Shown piece after piece: positions 1 through 6,224 of a stretch of DNA of 6,224 nt. The notes beneath the pieces were generated by a model. It did no database searches. It saw only the letters and a list, made by a program, of their open reading frames with translations, and was not told where the DNA came from. The DNA is taken from assembly GCA_913031405.1 (NCBI GenBank), contig CAJWCX010000077.1, forward strand, positions 1 to 6,224, read 5' to 3'. A program made the translations under genes and the position numbers. The stretch comes from an uncultured Flavobacteriales bacterium (GTDB lineage: Bacteria; Bacteroidota; Bacteroidia; Flavobacteriales_D; Crocinitomicaceae). Numbering within the stretch: the first letter of the stretch is position 1; each line of letters starts with the position of its first letter.

Positions 1-1082
1 CTCTAGTATTATTTTGCATCATGGCATCTTGTGTATCTTACTCTCAGGATTTAGCACCTAAATATTCGAATGAATTTTTATCGCTTGGAGTCGGGGCTGA
101 GGCATATGGAATGGGTAATGCTGTTGTGGCTCAAGTTGATGATGTGAATGCCATGTATTGGAATCCTGCGGGATTGGTTGGTGTTCAAAAATGGGCTGAG
201 GTTTCTTTTATGCATTCCGAATATTTTGCGGGTATAGCCAAGTATGATTATTTTGCCCTTGCTCATTCTATCGACGAAAAGAGCACTGTTGCTCTAGGTT
301 TTATCCGTTTTGGAGTAGATGATATTCCCAATACCACCCAACTTATCGATAATAATGGTATTATTAATTATGATAATGTAAGCTCTTTTTCTGCGGGTGA
401 TTATGCATTTTTAGGTAGCTATGCTCGTAAATTAAAAGTTCCAGGAATGAGTGTGGGAGGAACTGCAAAAGTAATTTACAGAAAGGTAGGTGATTTTGCG
501 AAATCATGGGGATTTGGTCTAGATGCGGGTTTCAAATACAAGATGAATGAACATTATTCCTTTGGGTTATTGGCTCGAGATGTGACATCAACATTTAATG
601 CCTGGGTATTTTCATTAGATGATCAAACACAAAACGTTTTTCTTCAAACTGGAAATGAAATTCCTCAGAACGGCTTGGAATTGACCTTGCCAAGGTTTAT
701 TCTCGCTGCAAGCACTCAATATGATATCGGTAAGAAGGGTATCTACCTTGGAGGGGAAATTGATTTTGACATTACGACCGATGGACAAAGGAATACCCTT
801 GTCAAATTAGATCCTCTTTCTATAGATCCTCATTTCGGAATTAAGGCCGGTTTTAGGCAACTCTTTGAGGTCCGAGGAGGTCTATCTAATATACAACAGT
901 TCTCTAATCTCGATGACAGTAAATACTGGGGTGTACAGCCTAATCTTGGACTTGGAGTCGCGTTTAAAGGTTTTTCATTAGATTACGCCTTCACGCGTCT
1001 TGGTGCAAGTGAGGCCAATTACTATACCCATATTTTTTCTATAAAGTTGAGGTTAGATCAACCTAAAAATGGCCAAAAATGA
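1..1082 (+). CDS. PorV/PorQ-family outer-membrane beta-barrel protein (5' partial)
   Basis: This is a predicted outer-membrane beta-barrel of the PorV/PorQ (FadL-like) family, whose known members serve the type IX secretion system as cargo shuttle or attachment-complex partner. The frame is open to the left edge (first whole codon at 3). The ATG at 21 is probably internal: the six residues before it (LVLFCI) are hydrophobic and continue into MASCVSYSQD, so the true start and the basic end of the signal peptide lie upstream. Counting from that ATG, the family hallmark covers residues 19-52 (FLSLGVGAEAYGMGNAVVA, then DD at 40-41 and YWNPAGL at 46-52). Further family-like segments are ARDVTSTFNAW at 185-195, PRF at 224-226 and a terminal aromatic/hydrophobic strand (YTHIFSIKLRL) with a short polar tail. 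At least 359 residues are visible, a normal length for the family. It resembles the generic PorV/PorQ group that neighbours PorU2 genes more than canonical PorV or PorQ; this is from memory of family patterns. It overlaps the next gene by 4 bases, which implies an operon. Family assignment is confident; the exact role is inferred. Confidence 0.9.
   Translation, partial: LVLFCIMASCVSYSQDLAPKYSNEFLSLGVGAEAYGMGNAVVAQVDDVNAMYWNPAGLVGVQKWAEVSFMHSEYFAGIAKYDYFALAHSIDEKSTVALGFIRFGVDDIPNTTQLIDNNGIINYDNVSSFSAGDYAFLGSYARKLKVPGMSVGGTAKVIYRKVGDFAKSWGFGLDAGFKYKMNEHYSFGLLARDVTSTFNAWVFSLDDQTQNVFLQTGNEIPQNGLELTLPRFILAASTQYDIGKKGIYLGGEIDFDITTDGQRNTLVKLDPLSIDPHFGIKAGFRQLFEVRGGLSNIQQFSNLDDSKYWGVQPNLGLGVAFKGFSLDYAFTRLGASEANYYTHIFSIKLRLDQPKNGQK
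1079..1082 (+). other. ATGA start/stop overlap joining the two genes
   Basis: The ATG of the PorU2-like gene (1079-1081) shares bases with the TGA that ends the PorV/PorQ-family gene (1080-1082). No purine-rich Shine-Dalgarno motif is evident upstream; the bases before the start are A-rich, as is usual in Bacteroidota. This arrangement is the classic geometry for termination-reinitiation coupling, so the barrel and the peptidase are probably made from one message in linked amounts. The overlap is directly visible; the coupling is inferred. Confidence 0.85.
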
Positions 1083-4000
1083 AATACCTCATTGGTGTAC
1101 TTTATCTTGGTTTCCTCTGCTTCCATGTCAGTGCCCAAACCTACGGTAATGAGTGGATTGAATATAATCAGAGGTATTACTCTTTTTCGGTAGTAGAGAC
1201 TGGTGTTCACCGAATTGATTACAACGCTATTGCATCATCAGGCATTCCACTCTCAGCGATAAGCTCGAACCAATTCCAGATTTATGGACGAGAACGTGAG
1301 GTTCCTATTTATATATCTGATGGAGGAGATAATATCATTAATAATGGTGATTATATTCTTTTTTATGCGGAAAGAAATGATTGTTGGCTAGACTCTACGC
1401 TTTATGACGATCCTTCAGGAATTGGTAATCCGAAATATAGTTTATATAACGATACCATTCAATATTTTCTCACGTGGAACGAGGGAGGTTCAAATTATAG
1501 ATTTATAGAGGAAACTGCTGTTGATTTCATTAATTATACGCCTGAACCATTTCTAGTTGATGAAGCCTCTCTTTATTATTTTGAGCAGTATAATGAAGGT
1601 GTCAAATCATCAAATGCTTCGAGTTCCTTTTATATGTCTGGTGAAGGTTGGGGGAAATCAAGAAAAAACCTAGGACATACCTGGAATTTCACTGGACTTA
1701 ATTTCGAAAACATCTATTTAGGAGAGGATTCGCCAGATATTCTTTATGAATCCGTCCTTGTCGGCTCTTCGAATGCCGCTATTCCTTCTGGTGCAGGAGG
1801 AAATCACCATACCAAACAAACTGTAGGTAGCTCAGATTTTGTTCTAGTTGATTCTATTTTTTCAGGATATAAAGGGGTTTTTTCGACGGTTTCTTTTCCA
1901 TCAAACATAATTGATGCTAACGGAGTTTCAAATTTCAAGGTTTCTATTGTAAATGACCTTGGTGTTTCTTCGGATTATCAATCCATCAATTATCTTTCCT
2001 TTAAATATCCACGGATTCCTATTTATTCGGGAAACCTAGGCATGACATTTGAATGTCCTTTCAATCAAGAGGCTTTGAAATCAAGAATAGATCTGACTGG
2101 TACAAATTTGAATCAACCAGTAGTCTTTTCATTTGGCACGAACCCACGAAAAATTTCAATTATTCCTTTTCAGGGTGGTTATAGTTTTTTGCTTCCCAAC
2201 TCTTCGAGTATTCAGAATGTAAAAGTTGTCGTGGAGAGTGAAAGTCAATTTCGAGAAGTTTCGAATTTGACACCAGTAAATAATGATGGGTTTTTTACCG
2301 ATTTTACTGCGATGAACAACCTTGATGATGCATTATTGTTTGTTTATAATTCTCTTTTAAAGTCAGTTGTGGACAGTTATGCCAGTCACCGTTCCTCATC
2401 ATTAGGGGGAGGACATAATGTGGTTTTAGCAGAGGTTCAAGAGCTCTATCAGCAGTATGGTGGTGGGATTCCAAAGCACATTAATGGTATAAGACGATTT
2501 GCTCATCAAATGTATGATGTCTCAGAAAATAAACCTGTAGGTTTGTTTTTAATCGGTAAAGGTATTAGAGAGGCCAACGTGACTTCTTCGACTAGTATAG
2601 GTCCAGGAACACGAAATAACATTACCTCTTATCAAAATTCTCTTGTTCCTTCTTTTGGTCAGCCATCCTGTGATGCATGTATTACATCAAATTTAAAGGA
2701 TACGAATAAGTATATGCCTCTTATACCTACAGGAAGGATATCGGTAAGAACCTCTGCTGAACTTCAACTCTATCTGAATAAGATTATTGAATATGACAAT
2801 CAGCAAAATCAAAATGATGTTTATTCGACGAACACTAAAGATTGGCAGAAACAAATCATGCATTTTTCTGGAGGAACAGACGATTCAGAACAAGGATTAT
2901 TTCAAGATTTTTTAAATGGAATGGCAGAAATTGTAGAAGATTTTCATTTTGCCGGAAATGTTCAATTAGTGGCAAAGGACAATGATGATCCAATCAATCC
3001 AAATGAATTAGAAGAGATTAAAAATAGAATTTCAGATGGGGTTTCATTAATGAATTTCTTTGGTCACTTTACGACTTCAAGCAGTGGTTTTGATATTAAC
3101 TTGGACGAACCATCAAATTGGCAAAATCAAGGAAAGTATCCTGTTTTGATTGCAAATTCATGTTACAATGGGAACATCTTTCACAATGCTTTTTCTAATT
3201 CTGAATCTTTTGTTTTGACTCCGAATGCCGGAGTTATTGCCTATTTAGGAACTTTAAGTTATGGTTTTGTGTCGCCCTTAAAATCATATGCTGAGCAGTT
3301 TTATAAGGAGTTTAGCCGAAACAATTATGGTGGAACTATCGGAAGTCATATTCAGAATACCATTCAGGCCGGTCTTTCAGGAACCGAAAGCATTCAAACA
3401 GAATCTACTTACACTCAAATGACCCTTCATGGTGATCCTATGATTCGAATTAATTATCATAATCTCCCAGAGATTGAGCTAACGGATTCGAGAGTTTCTT
3501 TTGGACCATCAGATATTTCCTTGGCTACAGATTCCATTGAGGTTAATGTCAAAATTCGAAATCTAGGAAAATCTATTACCGAGCCATATAATTTGTCGGT
3601 TTTGAGGGATTTTCCCGGGAGTGATGTCGATTCTCTTTACCTGTTCAATTTGGATGAGTTGCATTATGAACAGGATTTTAGCTGTAAGGTCCCGCTTCAG
3701 TCGAACATAGGTGTCGGTCTTAATAAGTTCACAGTTAAGGTAGACCGGCCTGACTATATTGACGAGCAGTATGACGAACAGGTTAATAATCAGTCGGTCA
3801 AAAATTTTTTAATCAATGTGGATGGTGTTGAGCCAGTTTGGCCGGAAAACTTTGCGGTTATTCCTATTGATTCAATTTCAATTAAGGCCTCAACAATCAA
3901 CCCATTGGCGAGTATTCAAAGCTATCGGTTTGAAATAGATACCACTTCTTCTTTTTCAAGTCCATATGCAAAATATTATATTCAAAACACTCAGGGTGGG

Positions 4001-6224
4001 GTACTTTCTGTTTCTCCGTCACAATGGATAAATATCAATTCATCAATTTCAGATCCTTTACTTCTTGAGGATAGTGTTGTTTATTTTTGGCGTGTGGCGT
4101 TAATAGACGATGATATCCTCTGGAAAGATAGATCCTTTCAGTACATCATCAACAAAAGGGGATGGGGTCAAGATGTTTTAGGGCAATTTGAATCGAACGC
4201 TTTTAATGGGATAGCTTTAAATATGTCAAATGAATATAGAGAGTTTCAGCCTATACAAGCACAAATATCATGTTTTGTAACCTCCTCTCTGTTATCCTAT
4301 GAACACATTGATAATGCATGGTATTTGAATAGTGTTCAACAGGATTATGACATTTGTACAGTTACTCCAAAATTTCATGTAGCGGTAATTGACAAAGCCT
4401 CTTTAACTCCAATGGAAACAAGGTATACTTATCCAAATGGAACAGTCGTGAATCCCGATAATGATTTTGGAAATCAGAACGACAATGGAGGTTGTAATGA
4501 TCGTCCTATGAGGTTTTTTACCTTTCATCAAAATAGTCCCACACAGATTGATGCATTTCAGAATTTTGTGGAAAATGAGATTCCTAATGGAGACTACATT
4601 CTCATCTATTCGCCTATTAAAGCGAGATACGACTGGTGGTCGACCTATGACCCTGGATTGTTTGATACTTTTGAGAATCTAGGTTCCGATAGTATTTCGC
4701 CAACTAGGCCAAACCAACCCTTTATTTTCTTGACAAGAAAAGGTGATCCAAGTTTTGTAGTTGAGTTATTTTCTCAAAGTGGAGAAGATATTTACTTAGA
4801 TACTTTAATTTCAGGAGCGGAAACAATAGGTTTCGAAACCTCTCCGATGATAGGTCCTGTTTCTCGGTGGGGAGAACTCCATTGGAAACAAAACCCTTTA
4901 GAGCAATCATCTTCAGATACTACATTTTTGACGATGCAATTATTTGATGAGTCAGGTATTTATAATTCTTCTATAGACACAATGTTTACATTGCATGATT
5001 CTATCTTAAATCTATCCAATCTTATTGCTGCCGATCAACATCCTTATTTAAAACTAAAAGCAAGATATTCAGATGTTAATACGCAAACGCCTGCTCAAAT
5101 GGATTTCTGGCACGTATTATATACACCTATTCCAGAGGCCGCAATTGATGCGAGTTCAGGATACACCTGGCTGCCCGGTTTAGACACCTTGCAAGAAGGG
5201 GAGGAGGGCAGTTTTGCCGTAGATGTCTTAAATATTAGTGATGTTGATATGGATTCATTATTGATCAGCTATTATATTCTTGACGAAAATCAGCAGATTC
5301 ATCCTGTGTCATATCCACGTTCAGATTCCTTACGTGTCTTGCAGGTTTTGCGTGATACAGTTGTTTTTGATACTAAAGGATTAACGGGGGATAATTATTT
5401 TTGTATGGATGTCAACCCATATATAGACCTTTCACTTAGTGTCACAGATCAGCCTGAGCAAACCCACATTAATAATGTTTTACAAATTCCTTTTTCCGTT
5501 TTTGCTGAAGAAATAAATCCTATCCTTGATGTTACTTTTAATGGTATTCATATTCTTAACAACGATATTGTTGCCCCGACCAGTGAAATTCTTATTTCTC
5601 TGAATGATGAGAATCCTTATTTGATTTTGGATTCAGACTCCGATACTTCTTTGTTTGGTATTTATATAACAGATCCAGAGGGAGTTCAAACTAGAATTCC
5701 ATTTATAGATGGAATGGGCAACATGATTATGCAATGGATTCCTGGAGATCAGAATCAAAATAAATTCAAGATTGTTTATCCTGCATATTTTGAAAAATCT
5801 GGTGTATACACCTTATTGGTTCAGGGACAAGATAAATCGGGTAATTTGTCTGGAGATTTTGATTACAAAATCGATTTTGAGGTTATACATGAATCCATGA
5901 TTACACAGCTCATGAATTATCCCAATCCATTTTCAACAAGTACAAGATTTGTGTTTACACTCACTGGAGACCGTATTCCTGATGATATTTTAATCCAAAT
6001 TATGACGATTAGTGGAAAAGTCGTTAGAGAGATTACCGAAAGTGAATTTGGTCCTATTCAAATTGGGCGTAATATTTCAGAGTTTGCATGGAATGGACGG
6101 GATGAATTTGGTGATCAGCTTGCCAACGGGGTGTATTTGTATCGTGTTAAGGCCAAAATCGATGGTCAAGATATCGATTTGTTAACATCTGGTGCGGATC
6201 AATATTTCCATAAAGGTTTAGGAA
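1079..6224 (+). CDS. porU2: PorU2-like putative type IX secretion sortase, C25 (gingipain-fold) cysteine peptidase (3' partial)
   Basis: This is a large secreted protein with 1,715 complete codons and no stop before the right edge. The start at 1079 gives a clean signal peptide (residues 1-19, cut VSA|Q20). The mature N-terminus begins YGNEWIEY, typical of PorU2 proteins, and leads into a beta-rich prodomain-like region (about 25-400; for example GVHRIDY at 42-48 and DYILFYAERND at 91-101). The C25 peptidase domain covers about 415-795: LLFVYN (419-424), VVLAEVQELYQQYGGG (448-463), PTGRISV (550-556), catalytic His in FFGH (H663), catalytic Cys in ANSCYNGN (C695) and HGDPMIR (784-790). The His-Cys spacing of 32 residues is close to that of gingipain R. 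After it come a CARDB-like segment (about 797-910), an FN3-like segment (about 915-1015, VYFWRVA at 1001-1007), an ILEI/PANDER-like segment (about 1095-1225), further beta-sandwich sequence (EINPILDVTFNG near 1480) and a FlgD/T9SS-sorting-like end (NYPNPF at 1613-1618, ANGVYLYRV at 1682-1690). The intact dyad favours an active peptidase or transpeptidase. PorU-type cleavage and attachment of cargo is inferred from homology, and the substrate is unknown. Only a short C-terminal tail appears to be missing. Canonical PorU is less likely, given the length and the domains after the protease. Confidence 0.92.
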   Translation, partial: MKYLIGVLYLGFLCFHVSAQTYGNEWIEYNQRYYSFSVVETGVHRIDYNAIASSGIPLSAISSNQFQIYGREREVPIYISDGGDNIINNGDYILFYAERNDCWLDSTLYDDPSGIGNPKYSLYNDTIQYFLTWNEGGSNYRFIEETAVDFINYTPEPFLVDEASLYYFEQYNEGVKSSNASSSFYMSGEGWGKSRKNLGHTWNFTGLNFENIYLGEDSPDILYESVLVGSSNAAIPSGAGGNHHTKQTVGSSDFVLVDSIFSGYKGVFSTVSFPSNIIDANGVSNFKVSIVNDLGVSSDYQSINYLSFKYPRIPIYSGNLGMTFECPFNQEALKSRIDLTGTNLNQPVVFSFGTNPRKISIIPFQGGYSFLLPNSSSIQNVKVVVESESQFREVSNLTPVNNDGFFTDFTAMNNLDDALLFVYNSLLKSVVDSYASHRSSSLGGGHNVVLAEVQELYQQYGGGIPKHINGIRRFAHQMYDVSENKPVGLFLIGKGIREANVTSSTSIGPGTRNNITSYQNSLVPSFGQPSCDACITSNLKDTNKYMPLIPTGRISVRTSAELQLYLNKIIEYDNQQNQNDVYSTNTKDWQKQIMHFSGGTDDSEQGLFQDFLNGMAEIVEDFHFAGNVQLVAKDNDDPINPNELEEIKNRISDGVSLMNFFGHFTTSSSGFDINLDEPSNWQNQGKYPVLIANSCYNGNIFHNAFSNSESFVLTPNAGVIAYLGTLSYGFVSPLKSYAEQFYKEFSRNNYGGTIGSHIQNTIQAGLSGTESIQTESTYTQMTLHGDPMIRINYHNLPEIELTDSRVSFGPSDISLATDSIEVNVKIRNLGKSITEPYNLSVLRDFPGSDVDSLYLFNLDELHYEQDFSCKVPLQSNIGVGLNKFTVKVDRPDYIDEQYDEQVNNQSVKNFLINVDGVEPVWPENFAVIPIDSISIKASTINPLASIQSYRFEIDTTSSFSSPYAKYYIQNTQGGVLSVSPSQWININSSISDPLLLEDSVVYFWRVALIDDDILWKDRSFQYIINKRGWGQDVLGQFESNAFNGIALNMSNEYREFQPIQAQISCFVTSSLLSYEHIDNAWYLNSVQQDYDICTVTPKFHVAVIDKASLTPMETRYTYPNGTVVNPDNDFGNQNDNGGCNDRPMRFFTFHQNSPTQIDAFQNFVENEIPNGDYILIYSPIKARYDWWSTYDPGLFDTFENLGSDSISPTRPNQPFIFLTRKGDPSFVVELFSQSGEDIYLDTLISGAETIGFETSPMIGPVSRWGELHWKQNPLEQSSSDTTFLTMQLFDESGIYNSSIDTMFTLHDSILNLSNLIAADQHPYLKLKARYSDVNTQTPAQMDFWHVLYTPIPEAAIDASSGYTWLPGLDTLQEGEEGSFAVDVLNISDVDMDSLLISYYILDENQQIHPVSYPRSDSLRVLQVLRDTVVFDTKGLTGDNYFCMDVNPYIDLSLSVTDQPEQTHINNVLQIPFSVFAEEINPILDVTFNGIHILNNDIVAPTSEILISLNDENPYLILDSDSDTSLFGIYITDPEGVQTRIPFIDGMGNMIMQWIPGDQNQNKFKIVYPAYFEKSGVYTLLVQGQDKSGNLSGDFDYKIDFEVIHESMITQLMNYPNPFSTSTRFVFTLTGDRIPDDILIQIMTISGKVVREITESEFGPIQIGRNISEFAWNGRDEFGDQLANGVYLYRVKAKIDGQDIDLLTSGADQYFHKGLG

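Noticed and set aside
78..266. 62-codon open frame on the minus strand
   Set aside because: It lies fully inside the conserved PorV/PorQ-family hallmark region and its translation shows no recognisable domain; it is an antisense shadow.
352..366. AATAAT/ATTATT inverted repeat
   Set aside because: It is AT-only, short and within codons for Asn and Ile; expected by chance in AT-rich coding DNA.
1050..1070. Possible rho-independent terminator between the genes
   Set aside because: The stem is only 5 bp, is followed by A residues rather than T residues on the + strand, and lies within coding sequence between overlapping genes.
1069..1071. ATG 10 bases upstream of the chosen start of the PorU2-like gene
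   Set aside because: It is in a different reading frame; only the ATG at 1079 leads directly into a signal peptide and the long frame.
1112..1126. Possible lipobox (GFLC) in the PorU2-like signal peptide
   Set aside because: Residue -1 is Leu, which is not accepted at a lipobox, and a good signal peptidase I site (VSA|Q) follows five residues later.
4722..4910. 62-codon open frame on the minus strand
   Set aside because: It is antisense to the continuous PorU2-like frame, with a low-complexity Leu/Lys-rich translation and no supporting signals.

Overview
The window comes from a low-GC Bacteroidota genome. The evidence is the protein content: an outer-membrane beta-barrel protein of the PorV/PorQ family followed by a gingipain-fold (peptidase family C25) protein of the PorU2 type. 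This pairing is characteristic of the type IX secretion system (T9SS) world. AT-rich codons, AQ-type signal-peptide ends and the absence of Shine-Dalgarno motifs agree with this. I lean towards Cytophagia-type marine or soil bacteria, but that is only an impression.

The layout is simple. Both genes lie on the + strand and together cover essentially the whole window. Positions 1-1082 hold the PorV/PorQ-family gene. It is cut at its 5' end, because the reading frame runs through the left edge inside the signal peptide. Positions 1079-6224 hold the PorU2-like gene, which is cut at its 3' end after 1,715 complete codons, probably only a few residues short of its stop. The two genes overlap by 4 bases (ATGA), so they are almost certainly co-transcribed and probably translationally coupled. 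No intergenic stretch, RNA gene, mobile element, CRISPR array, promoter or terminator is visible.

Inferred function: in the well-studied T9SS, PorV carries cargo to PorU, which removes the C-terminal sorting domain and attaches the cargo to a surface glycolipid. This pair looks like a parallel version of that module: a PorV-like barrel plus a large secreted cysteine peptidase/sortase homologue. The C25 His and Cys residues of the second protein are intact (H663, C695). It has about 900 residues after the protease domain, including a CARDB-like segment, an FN3-like segment, a region resembling the ILEI/PANDER fold, and a FlgD/T9SS-sorting-domain-like C-terminus. The system family is known. The less-described points are the ILEI-like segment and a CxxC motif inside the protease domain.
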